Assembly: GCA_003118195.1 (NCBI GenBank)
Contig: BEXV01000019.1
Coordinates: 189,736-253,735, forward strand
Source of the DNA: Hemicentrotus pulcherrimus
Taxonomy: Eukaryota; Echinodermata; Echinoidea; Camarodonta; Strongylocentrotidae
Length of the DNA stretch: 64,000 nt
Direction of reading: 5' to 3'
Shown here: positions 51,691 through 64,000 of the stretch, piece after piece
How the letters are laid out: each line of letters begins with the position of its first letter
Position numbering within the stretch: the first letter of the stretch is position 1
Made by a program: the position numbers and the translations under genes
Notes under the pieces: generated by a model
What the model was told of the DNA's origin: nothing
Database searches by the model: none
The model's input: the letters and a program-made list of their open reading frames with translations, nothing else

Positions 51691-54249
51691 AATAGAGGGG
51701 TATGTTACCCTCTCCTGCGTTAAGGACATCCGGCTCAGGGAGTATAGTCATCTACAAGTGATGCTTTAGATGCGTCCTGGCCAAACATTAATGCTTCTTA
51801 TTTCGTTCCTTTAGAAGTATACATCACTTCCCTTGTCGTTTTGTTTTGATTGACAAACAAAGTGGTAAATTATAGTCTGTCGCTAGAGCTTAATATGCTC
51901 CTTCTTATGAATGTAACAACATCATTTATAACTCTCTAACTCCCGAGTTCCATAAATCCGAGAACAGAATGGGACGATTGTAAGTCATATTGTCTAATTA
52001 TATTTATATAAAGTGGAGAATGTTACATTGGATTATTTGTTGAAACGTTTTTCTTTAAATCTCAAATATATTGAGAGTTTTTTCTCGGCGTGTCAACGGT
52101 TGTAATATATATATATATATATATTGTTTTAATTGTTTTAAAACGTACATCCAGAAACTGAATACACATTTCTTATTTACATATGAAGAAAAACATCTGT
52201 AACTAGCACTAACACTTAGCAGAATTATTGTAAATGATGTCAGCAGTCAGCTTCCAAGAAAAGCTGATTGATTTTCCTTATGGAATAAAGATAGCAACTA
52301 ACTTTTAAAGCTAGACAGGAGGAGAAAGTGACATCTATAATTATCAGTTGTAGTTATAAAGGGCTTTGCCGATGGATTAAAAAGGTCGTTTAATTTAGCT
52401 TCGACGGGCTTTAACAACAGAGTCTATACATTCAATGGGGAGCAATCAGGCCAACGTCGTAACAGCTTTCGAACATAATCAATCTAAATATGTTTAGCGC
52501 AATGATATGAACGGTATCCATCATGCAAATCCAGTTTGTAAATTAAGAAGACGATTTCAACTTTAAAATCATTTCACCGCCTGTTTAATACGCAAGGATT
52601 GTACGCCAGATTATTGGGGCTTTCAATCCTGTGAAAAAACCGGAAAAATAATAAATCGGGATCAATGGTTGATAATAGTTGCTGTAGAAGTTTTAGTACG
52701 ATTGTATCAAGCGCAGCTTCCATTGTACTGTGTTTAACTATGTTAGAATATACTGTCAAGTAAAACTCGTGCAACAGTAGATGGATTCGTCCTAGCACTT
52801 ACTCTTAAAAACAATTCGATTTTAATTATGAAGAGATATGCCTTCTGGTAAAGCGATTAGACCTGTACGGCAACAGTTTTCTGTCAATTTCCAAAATTCT
52901 ATCTATTGTAATCTCAGAGGGACGCTTACGAAGTACAGTAAAGATTCCTGTTTCCCCTTCGACACGTCGCCTTGTTTTTATTTAATGGCGTATGTTTCCT
53001 TCTTCGAGTGCAAGCTTCGTCTCCGCTATTCCCCCTTGCAGGTGCCCATAATAATGGCGCTATGTTTTGGGATTTGCCCATCCTAAATCGAATTCGTCCT
53101 CCAGCGGGACCTAGTTAATGAGTGCCGTGATTGTCCCGGGTATTTGGGACGTCACGGGTGCCTGAATCCATAATTTGAAATTCGTACATTTCTCTTTCTG
53201 TTTCATCATACAGAATGCTATAAATCTGGTCGTTGATGGGATTTGATGCGACAATCGACCACACTGGCAATTTCTAGGATTGCCCCGAAGCTTAAAGTAA
53301 ATCTGCATGTTATGATCAAACATTATATTCCGTGTTATATGGATAAAAAGGGGAGGCGATGTAATTAAACCGAAAGTTTAATTCAATATGTGTTTTAGTT
53401 TTTAACTCAGTAATTTCCATTGACATTTGTTTGTGTATAAAACATAGGATCCTTTGAACATGATTGATCAATATGAAAAGGTGTTTCCCGCAGCAAAGGG
53501 TGGCATGGCTGAATGCCGCTACCTCACAGGATACACCAAAGCAATGCAAATTGCAAGTTGTCGACATCCGCGGCTGTTCCAGTATAATTCCACCCTCCAC
53601 CTCCTGTAGAGGGGATTCCTGCACCCCCTGTCAATCAATGTCTGGATACGTCATTAAACTATGAAGACTTATAGTACACCTTTAGACATTTATTCTTATT
53701 CTTAAATATTCTTTGGGAAGAGAGAGAGAGAGATAGTGGAGGAAAGAGTGGCATATCCAGTGATTGACAATCAAAAGAGGTTGTGAACCTGAACAGCCTT
53801 GCATACCATAGGTATCCGACGGATTGGGAGTCCATGAATCATGCTTTACTATAAAGTGTTTAGATATTTTCGCAGCCTGAGGCAAACATTGGGCGAAATT
53901 GTGATGTCTGATCATGCTAATAACATTACTTTTTGATGCCCACCAAACGCCCAAACGGGTGGAGAAGGGGAAGGGGCGTCCGCCTTTTGCTAGATACAAA
54001 AACTAGAGATGGAGACAAACTAGCAGAGGTAAGTGAAAAGGAACATAAATAATGTTTGACCAAAGTCGGAAATGTGCTTAAGTTGTCCAATATTCCTTTT
54101 AATCAAGTCCACGCTTGTCTTATCATGAAATGATCATAACTGGAATCATTACAAATATAAATTACCATCTGTTTGTTACTCCATGATATAAATTGATATC
54201 ATGAGTAGCAACCAAAGTCAGTTTCACCAGGCGACCAAAATGGGATGAC

Positions 54250-54280
54250 CTCCCCCCCCCCCTCCCCCCCCCAAAAAAAA
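54250..54280. repeat. Poly-C with poly-A junction
   Basis: Runs of eleven and nine C separated by a T, then eight A. Similar short poly-C or poly-G runs are at 42020-42029 and 51130-51138. Confidence 0.9.
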
Positions 54281-55531
54281 GGGCAATATACCCTCCAAAC
54301 ATGAACGAAAAATAGCCATTGACCAGCATCTTATCAAATATGAATTCTGCAATTAAAAGATAAATAATTATCATAATAGACCGTATCTGAATTCAAACAG
54401 CAGTAGACATTTCTCACATGGTCAAATACCATGACAGTGTCTGGAGTGTATTTCGACAACACCCTTCTTTTTGAACTTGTTCAAAGAAACCTGTTAGTAC
54501 AGCGTACATGATCAAATTTAGATAGCAAACATAGTGTTATATAAACATATTCCGGCGAAAATCGCTCCACGTCAGCCGTTTAACACTTTCTTTTTAACGG
54601 AACTTCTGACTTTAAACCACGGCCCTAAGCTGTTTCTAACCCTTACCCTACATACACCCGTAACCACTCCCTACCATTTGCATTAATTACAGAAATGGCC
54701 TGAGACATTGTCGCCCGAGAAAAGGTCACATCCTGAATGTGTGAAACAGCGTTTTAATACACATATTGGAAAAGAGTGCATCTACCTATTTCAAATTCTG
54801 AACCCCTTTCCACTAAAACATGTACTTCTTTTGCAAACATGTGAATAGGTGCAAATTCCCCTTATTTCGAAGAGAGCTGTATAACCCAAGGTTTTGTTGA
54901 ATTTGTAAAAGAAAATCATTTTGTAAACATTAATCTTCAAGTACATTGCGTTCTCTGAAGAGAAGATTTAGTGCTGTTGTAATACTAAAATGAAAAAGGC
55001 CACCATTAGAGGGAACAGTTGAATTCACAAGTCCTAAGATTTAAATTCCATAAGGAGCTTTTCCGTCAGATCTTAGAACAATACATTCAAATTTTCATTC
55101 AGCAACTACAGCTTTTAACGCCGAAATAGATCGATCCTAACATTCATTTGGTCAAACATTCTAAAACGCCATTGCGGAGTGAGAACGTTACGTGCAAGAT
55201 GTGTCACTAGAACCAAACACATAATACATGCATAAACGTCGTCGTGGATCCTCTGGACACTTGGGTCTGCATTCTACAAAAATACGGCTGAGAGTGTGTT
55301 TCATATCGGTCTATAAAGTGAGGTTTAAACAAAAAGTTAGACCAAGGTCTAGCTTTTCCCTCTGTAATGATTGTGACTTTAGTCCACGCGTCTGGCCCAA
55401 CTGAATTATCAGAATACGGGCTTCTCAGTAAAACAGAACTTAAGCTTACGATTTGCTCTGTAAATAATTGAAGGTAAGCCAAATTTTAAAATACCCCACT
55501 TAAAAAAATACGATCAGAACTTCATCCTCAC

Positions 55532-55809
55532 CTGTCATGTCTTACATATTCTCTATCGGCGGGATGGTAATCGTATTTCTGTAGATTCGTAGTACTGTAT
55601 CCTCCAGTATAAGATGTGTCACTCTTCTTACCGACGATCTGTAGTCCACGGGACGGATCCCCACAAAAACTCATCTTTAGTGGGCAATGACAGCCCGGGG
55701 GGAATGAACATCCCTTAGCTCTCCGACAACAGGGTGATTGACCTCTCACCAGTAAACAGCAGGCAGCAATCACCAGCACAACTATGCTGCATAGCCTTTC
55801 AAGCCTCAT
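55532..55809 (-). CDS. First coding exon of a putative orexin-type neuropeptide precursor
   Basis: The exon encodes 92 complete codons plus two bases. Residues 1-23 form a signal peptide: a charged start (MRLER), a hydrophobic core rich in V/I/L/A, and a V-R-G cleavage context. The predicted mature peptide starts at Gln24, a likely pyroglutamate, and runs to Gly60. Lys61-Lys62 follow, giving an amidation donor and a dibasic cleavage site. Cysteines are at 27, 28, 34, 40, 42 and 49. The end of the peptide, GDPSRGLQIVGKK, has the same spacing as the vertebrate orexin-A end (G-x4-G-[IL]-x2-[LV]-G-K-[RK]), and Gln-x(2-4)-Cys-Cys-Arg also matches. A hydrophilic spacer (63-92) follows. The exon ends at CAG|GTGAGG, leaving two bases (AG) of a split codon; reading on meets TGA at once. 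The start has A at -3. The predicted role is a secreted neuropeptide acting on an orexin-type G-protein-coupled receptor. The coding and secreted calls are firm. The family is inferred from motif spacing, and another Cys-rich secreted peptide is the alternative. Confidence 0.72.
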
Positions 55810-56050
55810 CTTTCGCCCCCGTCGGTCCCCCGCTCTCGAATGCTAGTGGTGGTGGTGGTGATATCGGGTGCGGCGCCGGCAAATCTTGGTTTAAAAAAGG
55901 AACCCCACACAAGGGCGACAAAGCACAGCTGGCACGGTCCAACCACTCGAAGCGACGCCAAAATCCAAGCGTGCTCTATTCCGCCACTGTCCGTATGTCC
56001 CAGATTATTATTCTACCGCACCTGTGTCAAGAAAAGGAAAGAAATGTTGT
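55810..56050 (-). promoter_or_regulatory. Probable 5' leader and core promoter area of the orexin-like gene
   Basis: On the minus strand this segment has no ATG from about 56050 down to the start codon at 55809. That is unusual for 240 bases and fits a 5' untranslated leader. It is clearly richer in G+C than its flanks and carries a short CCA/GGT trinucleotide run at 55846-55859. A pyrimidine-rich stretch ending in CACAG near 56022 could be an acceptor of a non-coding upstream exon. I see no convincing TATA box. The transcription start is not determinable from sequence alone. Confidence 0.4.
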
Positions 56051-59000
56051 ATTCATTTGAACAGATATACTATCCCCCACTTTCCCTTCATGAGAATCTC
56101 ACTGGTAGCCAACGAGTTTAGACCAATCAAAAGCTCAGGATACGAAGCGTAATGATGCTGCATTTAGAAATGAGCGGGGAGTAGTCGAAGCAATCATGAT
56201 TTGTATGTGTACGGCGCGCAGAGATTGACGCACTTACTCTCACAGGAAACCGTACGTTCGTGAATTCTTTTTCTTCTACACGCACACTCACTCGTTCCGT
56301 TCTTTGTCTCTGCGAAATAATGGAAACGTCATAAAACCAAAACTTTCCGCCTACGATGTTTGCCGACTTTTGTCGACCGGATTCCGGGAATATTCAGGAA
56401 ATTAGGAAACGACAAAGAAAAGAAACAGTTTATTTGAACCAAATGTATGCATTAGCAAATTTTTCTCGATGTTTCTTTTAAAATGCCGTATAGACGCAAA
56501 AGGACATATACTGAACCCCACCAACGCGAAAGATATTAGAAAATGAAAGTTGTATTGTTTTCAATAGAAATTCCCTTTTTTTTCTCGGAAGTACTGCGAA
56601 GAGTTTAAAAGGTTGACAATTGTCAAATGAGCGCAATAGAGTCATGATTATTCATCTTTATTTTCATCAAAGTGAGGAAAATAAAAGGAACATGTTTTTT
56701 ATTCCAAAAGAATAGAATAATGAAATCATTTCGCCCAATTATAATTTGTTTGATTTAGTTTCGGTATTGAATAATACCATAGGATACGTACTAATGACAT
56801 TATTAAGATGGGTTTACATCCTTAAATTTGGGGAAAAACATAAAAGTCTCATTAAGTTTGAATATGTTAATCACTCACTTAATTCAATGTTGCGAAGCAC
56901 TTTATTTATTTAGCATACATAACACTTTATTACAGTCTCTTTCCACATCCTAGGTGATTGCTCAACAATCCTACATTGCCCCACTATCTATATAAGATAG
57001 TAAGGTTGAATGGCATGCATTGTTATCATCTAAATAAACCATAACTCCCGATTCCTCTAACGGTATATCAGTATGTTGGGCAAACTTCAATTTCAAATTT
57101 CAAATTAATTCCTTCATCGAAGTATATCTCTAAACAAAGCATTACTTAACTACAAACACAGGAAGAAATTTACGAAACGGAAGTTTGAGTTCGCAGTAAA
57201 ACAGAAAAATAAGAGCAGACGGTTTGAATTTAGTTTGTGACGTCACCTGAGCTAGATCACAAAAAACCGGAATTAACTCGAATCGCTGCACGACGTTCCG
57301 ATACGGACATTTCCTTTTTCAGCATCAAATATTAATTGGAGTGACTAATTAGTTTCCTCTGAAAATCGGCGATCACCTTGGGTCCCCTACAAAATGAAAT
57401 CTAGTGGGAGGTGTTTCATAAAAGAAAATGTATGTTTAAGGTCTCTCCCAGAGGCATCGCTGACTGTATTACCTCAAGCATACCGACAAAGAGAGCCCCA
57501 ACTGACTACAACGTTTATTCATGAACACTCAGCACACAGCTTAATGGCTATCTCATTCATAATGTTTCTTTTTATCTTCCGCATAGGCATTGGTATCAAA
57601 TTACGTTTACTCAAGGAGGTAGGATTCTATTTAAGCTACTTGGTTTACAAAACTTTGTAGTGATAGGTAGTAGGATCTCGGGCTCCCATGAATACCCAAA
57701 AGCCAAGATATAATGAGTTACAATAGAATTGTATCCATGTCGATCGGGAAAGAGCATTTCAATGTCCTTTAAGTGACTCGGTAAAATTGATTTGATTTGA
57801 TTTGATATAAAAAGCTGCGTTATTTTCGTATGAAATATTACTGATTATATTACTTTTTACTGAACTAACCCTCTAATATGCAAAAGATCCTGAAGAAATT
57901 CTTAAACCACCAAGATGTATATGTTTTTTCATTTAAGGTGTCCCTGTGTGACAGTAAATTCTCCTAACCATTTTTGAATTTTCCCCACCGTTTTTCTTTG
58001 AAAATAATACATAACAGACAGATTTTTAAAAATCTTTTTAACACTTTAGTGTCTAGAATAGTACGTAGAGCCAATGATTTGCTCAGTGACGATTTACATT
58101 CACCTAATATGTAATTAAAAAGTAATGATATAGATAGGAGAATTAGGGAGTCGTTTAGATTATTGTTTATAAATTTGTTATCATTAATAATGGTCAGTCT
58201 TCACTCAAACTTTCGGATTATCTTTAATTGTACATTAAGCGTTGGAGTCACTACCTTAGCACCATTTTCTGTCATCTAAACAATGTTATCGAGTCCTTTT
58301 AAACTCATTAGATAAGTCCCAATATGCGAGCAAATATGGACATGAGGTTGGTATAACATTAAATTTGCCTAAAATAGGCGTATAAAGGGCAAGGATATGC
58401 TACGGGGCTGACGTCTCTTGTTAAAGTATCATGCTTTGAGCTTGTAATCATTTTTCGAGTGATTAAAGCGAACATGCAAATATTTTGACACTTTTCAAAT
58501 ATCAAATTGTCGGTCTAGAGGGCTGTCTGTCTCATGGGCTGTCGATCTCATTTGGTGTATCCATTCAGATGAGGAATTGTCATTGTTATTTTACATATCT
58601 TGTCAAAATGTATTTCATTTATGATATTTCGTTTTTGTATAGCGAATGAAAAATGTAATTTGCGTTGCCAAGAAAGTGCTTCAAAAATAATTATATTTAA
58701 ACACTTCTTTACATAATAAATAAACGCATCATTCATTTCCAATAGAGTAAAGTCTAAAGAAAATTGCATGAATAGGCAATATTACCCATAATGATGAATT
58801 GATTAGGGGAGAATTAACCATTAATCTTATTCATAATTAATGATATGTCAAACTTGAAGTGCAGTGGCATAAAGGCATCGGATGGCAAAAGGGAAGATAT
58901 GGAGGAAAACGCATAAAGCGAGAGGGAGAAAGGAAAAAGGTGTTAAGAAAATGATACGACCCCTTATTTGCTGGGCTTTTGTTATTTTGCATTTTGTAAG

Positions 59001-60031
59001 TCCGCCCCTGCCTATACCCACGCTACGCCACTGTTGTTGCGAAACTAGTAGGTCGATTTTCGGAAGGAGACGCCAGCTTGTTCGACAAATGTGTGTTCCC
59101 ACATGGTCCACCCTATTCAAATAGGCAATTGGAAGATTCTACCTTGTGTTCAAAGGAATTGTCTTGTCTAAAACTCAGGGGATGCATTTATATTCATACC
59201 TCAGTCTAATTCCATACGCTTGAACTTTCGGAAATTAGGAAACTGGAATATATTTCGGCTGATAATTACTTCTAATCCGGCAGGGGGTTTCATTTTCGAT
59301 GAAATATTTTGAATGCAGTTTTATACGGAGCTGGAATTATCCAACTGTCAGATCAGCAAGGACGCTTTATAGGACAAAGGCAAATAAAGGGCAAAAAGGG
59401 AAGAGGGAAAGAGCATGATTAAAAAAAAATAAGAGAAATGGGAGATCAAATTGAAGCCTTAGAGCTAAAGAAATATAAGCAGAAAGAGAAAGTGAGCTTT
59501 AATAGGATAAAGAGAGGGAGAGAGCGAAAGAGGTGTTAACATGAGATAAGGTGTGATGACATAAACGTACCAAAAATTAGCCTATTGTGCATGTTGGAGG
59601 AGGATGAAGGAAAGGGGAAGGAAAAATGGCTTAAAATCAACAGATTCAAACGCATGAGCTGGTATGAATATCACATTTTTAATTTTAAGAGAGAAATGAC
59701 CAACAGAATAGAAATATATGAACATTTGAAAGTACAAAATATGAAATTTACTGCGAACTTGCTTAGTTATATTGGAATAAATAATTTGTGTATTATTGAT
59801 GTTCCATTGATTAGCTAAATTGTAAGCAAAATTGTGTTATTGTTTGAAAATTGAATAAACACCTCTATGAGGCAAAGAGACCTTTAAAGGTTAAGTCTTA
59901 ATTTACATGGAAAATGGTGAATGAGAGCGAGAGGGATTAGAAAAATAGGCCTGGTAGAAATTGGAGTAAGGGGTGGGAGAGAAAGTCAGGAGGGGAGAAG
60001 CACCGCATGTGTGAGTGTGAGTCTAAAAGGG

Positions 60032-60185
60032 AGGGAGACAGAAACAGAGAGAGCACGGGAGAGAGAGAGAGAGAGAGAGAGAGCACTAGCGAGAGACAGA
60101 CAGAGAGACAGAAAAAGATAAACTGAGAAAGATTGTTAAAAAAGAAAGAAAAAAGAAGAGAAAAAGAAAGAAAGGAGAAGGAGAG
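60032..60185. repeat. GA-rich low-complexity block
   Basis: Pure GA at 60058-60082 inside a purine-rich region with GACAGA and GAAAAAGA variants. It generates a charged Arg/Glu frame with no protein meaning. Confidence 0.95.
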
Positions 60186-62779
60186 GACAGGCTCTACATG
60201 AAACTTGATCTCCAGCAAACATTCGTTCGTGCACAAAATAAAGGTGCAGTTTCATTCTTTGACAGAAGTTGTCTTTTCCCCTTGCCGATCGTGATGAACA
60301 TTCCGTTTTTCTGTGGCTCATTTGCCAATCCTTAGACATCATTTGGCCCATGGTTGGGTTTTTACACTAACCATCAATAACCATAGTATTATTGACTTGC
60401 CGCATATAACTTTGCACGATTATTCTTATTTTCAAGGCTTCACCTATTAATACGACATACCGGTAATGAGTTTTGAACAATATTACCATTAAACAAAATA
60501 TTATACTGTTTTAATCAAAGTAGTTGTTCTAAAATTATGTTAACAGTAGAAAAGAATTGAGCTTTTCCATTTATATTTCCCCCTTTTCTGTGTGTCTCTA
60601 TTCGTGACTTCTATGAAATTATATAATATATACAGTTTGCATTTGAATGGCAATTTAAAAACTAATTATCCGTAATTTATTAATAGTCTTAAAAACGAAA
60701 TCGTTTATTGTACTATGAAGTGGGCTTATAAGAATATATGCCTTGGTGTGCTTCTTAAATGACGTTTGAGATCTAGTTTAATTGAAATGATGATTATGGG
60801 ATAAATTACAAAACGCAAAAGCTTTGATTTTGAAGATAATAATTATTCTCCTTACTTCATTTAATAATATGTAATTGTTTTGAGGGAGTATTTGCCGAGA
60901 TAAAAGTATTTAAAACGATTTTATATAAATTGAAAATGGTCTCACCAAATTAACTACAATATTTTATAATGCCGTTCATTTTCCATATTCGTTACTAATT
61001 TGATATTTATTTCACTGCATATGAATTATCTTTAATGTCATATTTGTTTCCAGGAAATAAACTTAAATTATCTTATTCGCCTGTATCAATGGTTAGATTT
61101 TGTTTTCAATTTGTATTCAGCTTTTCTAAAGTGCCGTTATTTTACCTTTTATTTACTGATGAAATATTATTCTGTCACTGCAGATGAAATTTCCTTATTA
61201 GTGTATTTTAAAGCACATATAGACTTTCAAGTATTATGAGCTACAAAAGTATAATTTCATCTTTTAGATTACGAACTTAACAAGTTATTTCAAATTGGTT
61301 TAAACAGAGCCTGATCCAATTCCTGCCATGCAGCCAGCTCTACTCTTTTGCAGTAATGTCTTTTTAATCCCTTTCAGCCAAGTTAAACAAATAATTTAAT
61401 TCCACATTATATTCCTTTAACTACACCCGTCAAATCCACCCGACCCCAAAGTTAACACTTGTACAGAAAAGGCCATTTTTTACCCCTTTACTCAATATCA
61501 CTCCCACATAGCCACAGACCGTTGCGTTTCAATCCAAGTTTATCTCCATTTTTTTGTCGTTCGAATATCGATTGATTCGACATCTTTCTTTTTTTCCCAC
61601 GCTGAGATGCCCTACTAATGTGTTCAGTAATGGGAGATTTCACGATTGAGATAGGCTTTCAGCATTGCACCGCATTCCGATCACGAAAAGTGTATTGCAG
61701 GATGAGGCGAACGATGCTAATAGTAATGGAAGATTCTGCGCCCCGGAGTAGATCATCTTGTCAAGCTGACAGTAATAGTGATTCATACCGCGTTCGAAAC
61801 ATCTCATCAATTTATTTTAGAAGCATTATCCTGATTGTCCTTAAAATATAACACCCATTAAATGGTACCCGCTAACTTTGTTATCATTACTGAACGTGTC
61901 TTTCATACTCAAAGAGTTTATCTTGTTATTTAAAAATACTTTTTTTTGGTGTTGATACGCGATGAAAATAGGTCATAGCACTTTATGCCATGGGGAAGGA
62001 AAACAAATTGATGACGAGACTTTTCCAAATGGAGTTTATCTTGTTAACATGAATCAAAGACATTTCGATGATTTATTGAGTGCCATAGCAGCTTCTTAAG
62101 AGGCACTGAGTGTCATACTCTAGATACTATAATTGAAACGAAAATCGCTCAGGCCTTCGATATATTTCATGCACAATTTAATTTCTGGTTAAAACATATG
62201 GAAACCAGTTCCTATTCTTGTGAGAGAATTACGTAATTTCAACCTCAACACTTACAATATATTTTAGGAAGTACTCTTAAATTGGATGCTAGAAATGCCG
62301 ACTTAAATTTGTTAAGTAGAATAAAGATAACTAAGATCTTGTAAATGTTTCACCATTTTCTTGAGAAATGACAGAATAATACTTTATCATTTTATTTTCC
62401 ACATTTGTAAAATCCATGCAATTCCACAGGGGTAGACGATAACACATGTAGTATTAAAAGTAGACAGTGCTAATTTGTCTAAGACTTTAAGGTACAGGTC
62501 CTACAGTAAGAAAATTAAATCTATTTTAAGATTAAGATGCTGCCAGTTCGATTCTGTTTAAACCCTACAGCTTGGAAATTTATTACACATTACTGGTAAA
62601 TAGTAGTTAATAAAGAGAGTTGTTTTCTCTTACTCGGAAAATAGGTAGACTAATTCCCTGATGTATGTTCTCTTTTATTGACCAACCTTGTTTGTTTTCC
62701 TCTTCTGTGAGAAATAACACTTGGGGTTTATGACTCCTACATGTTTGGGAATCCCTGCAAACTGAGGTGGGCGTAGGGC

Positions 62780-62803
62780 GACACACACATACACACACAC
62801 ACC
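62780..62803. repeat. (CA)n microsatellite
   Basis: Short CACACA run with one CATA interruption. Confidence 0.95.
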
Positions 62804-63585
62804 CTAAAGCAAAAACTGCTAATTAGTTTTACGGTTCGCTTATCTAAGTGATACTCCGAGATTCTTTTTTTCCAGGTTAAGGTAACCTTAAAGTCGAACA
62901 CCCTTCCTTCAAAGAAGGTAGATGAGTGTGAGATGGGCTTGCGGGGGAGGTGTCGCGAACGAAAGTTGATTGCTGAATAAATAACGGTATGAAGAGCCTT
63001 CTCTGTTGGGTCATTGAACTGTTTTACATGAAACGTTTAAGAAGCACCTCACAGTCATGTCTCATGAACGAGCAGCTCTGCGTCAGTCTTCCGTGAATGA
63101 CAACATAAACACCTCATATTCTGGGCGTTGTCTAGACACTTTACTAATCTTTAGAGTAGTTCAAAATATAAATATAACAACTGAGTCCTCTCCTTCTGAA
63201 GTTATGAATATCCTACATAATTATTTGCTGTATTATCGTACTGCTTCTAAACTGCTAAGTGCTGATATATTAGCGTGCTTTTACTCTTTATTGACACAAT
63301 ACAAAAGCCTGTGCCGCGACTGTTGACTTTTGTCACCCATACAGTGTTTATATAACATCATACTCTAAAATAATGTGGCTATCTCGGATTTCAATCTCTA
63401 TAGAGGATAAAGAGTTAAAACTACTTTGGCTAACCCGACGAAACTTCTACCAAAGTCAGATATTTATCACCCCACCCCTTGAATCTTGGAAGCACCTGGT
63501 TCTTTGCGTTGACGGCTCGGAACGATGGAAGCTAGTTGAATATCCACATTATTGCGGATGATGCAACACGGGGGGGGGGGGGGGG

Positions 63586-64000
63586 NNNNNNNNNNNNNNN
63601 NNNNNNNNNNNNNNNNNNNNNNNNNNNNNNNNNNNNNNNNNNNNNNNNNNNNNNNNNNNNNNNNNNNNNNNNNNNNNNNNNNNNNNNNNNNNNNNNNNNN
63701 NNNNNNNNNNNNNNNNNNNNNNNNNNNNNNNNNNNNNNNNNNNNNNNNNNNNNNNNNNNNNNNNNNNNNNNNNNNNNNNNNNNNNNNNNNNNNNNNNNNN
63801 NNNNNNNNNNNNNNNNNNNNNNNNNNNNNNNNNNNNNNNNNNNNNNNNNNNNNNNNNNNNNNNNNNNNNNNNNNNNNNNNNNNNNNNNNNNNNNNNNNNN
63901 NNNNNNNNNNNNNNNNNNNNNNNNNNNNNNNNNNNNNNNNNNNNNNNNNNNNNNNNNNNNNNNNNNNNNNNNNNNNNNNNNNNNNNNNNNNNNNNNNNNN
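63586..64000. other. Assembly gap (N run) after poly-G
   Basis: 415 unknown bases follow a run of sixteen G at 63570-63585, a typical contig end at a homopolymer. Confidence 0.99.

Larger units (their letters stand above)
20254..55531 (-). other. Putative large intron between the two minus-strand exons
   Basis: If the exons at 55532-55809 and 20168-20253 are consecutive, this 35,278-bp interval is one intron, starting GTGAGG and ending in CACAG on the minus strand. It holds SINEs, microsatellites and old duplications and no clear gene. Two weak exon-like segments on the same strand (38020-38076 and 40856-40962) could be alternative exons, though neither fits the reading phase of the flanking exons. 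The intron call depends entirely on the exon pairing. Confidence 0.4.
44064..55531. other. No supported gene; putative intron near exon 1
   Basis: Mostly AT-rich. Short G+C-richer islands (46990-47210, 47500-47700, 53460-53650) carry open frames of 60-70 codons with no known domain and no paired splice sites. Confidence 0.5.
56051..63585. other. Upstream flank of the orexin-like exon; no gene seen
   Basis: The first 400 bp (to about 56420) are moderately G+C-rich and could hold promoter or enhancer sequence. Beyond that lie AT-rich DNA, a (TTGAT)n run near 57787-57806 and GA blocks. Frames such as 63057-63326 (89 codons) match nothing I recognise. Confidence 0.5.

Overview
This is a eukaryotic, AT-rich, gene-poor stretch of animal DNA. 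It looks like the inside and flanks of one gene with very long introns. Pointers to an echinoderm (sea urchin-like most likely, other echinoderms or hemichordates possible) are two tRNA-derived SINEs of a type I associate with echinoderm/ambulacrarian genomes (recall, not a search), abundant GA, TAC and ATT/ATC microsatellites, and a six-cysteine orexin-like neuropeptide exon. There are no bacterial operons, rRNA, CRISPR arrays or intact transposase or reverse-transcriptase genes. Almost every long open frame is chance or lies in simple repeat.

The main result is on the minus strand at 55532-55809. It is a 278-bp first coding exon: good start context, about 240 nt of ATG-free leader upstream, a signal peptide, then a Gln-initiated, cysteine-rich peptide of 37 residues ending in Gly-Lys-Lys, then a spacer and a strong splice donor (CAG|GTGAGG). 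The spacing of the peptide's C-terminal end (G-x4-G-[IL]-x2-[LV]-G-K-[RK]) and the N-terminal Gln plus Cys-Cys match orexin-type neuropeptides. It has six cysteines where vertebrate orexin-A has four. A second phase-compatible exon lies at 20168-20253, minus strand, with clean splice sites. If both belong together, an intron of about 35 kb fills the middle of the window. The 3' terminal exon was not found and may lie below 20168 or outside the window.

Layout. 1-20167: repeat-rich DNA with one SINE (1819-2157, minus), two old local duplications (3.7-4.0 kb, 4.6-4.85 kb), GA tracts, a 390-bp TAC-type array with a 36-bp higher-order unit, and a 260-bp A-rich tract. 20168-20253: candidate exon 2. 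20254-55531: putative intron with a second SINE (26770-27010, plus) preceded by an 11/22-bp minisatellite, a 280-bp tandem duplication (43.5-44.06 kb), hairpin-forming repeat-like segments near 40.0 and 49.4 kb, and two weak exon-like segments (38.0 and 40.9 kb). 55532-56050: exon 1 and leader. 56050-63585: upstream flank with GA tracts and no supported gene. 63586-64000: assembly gap.
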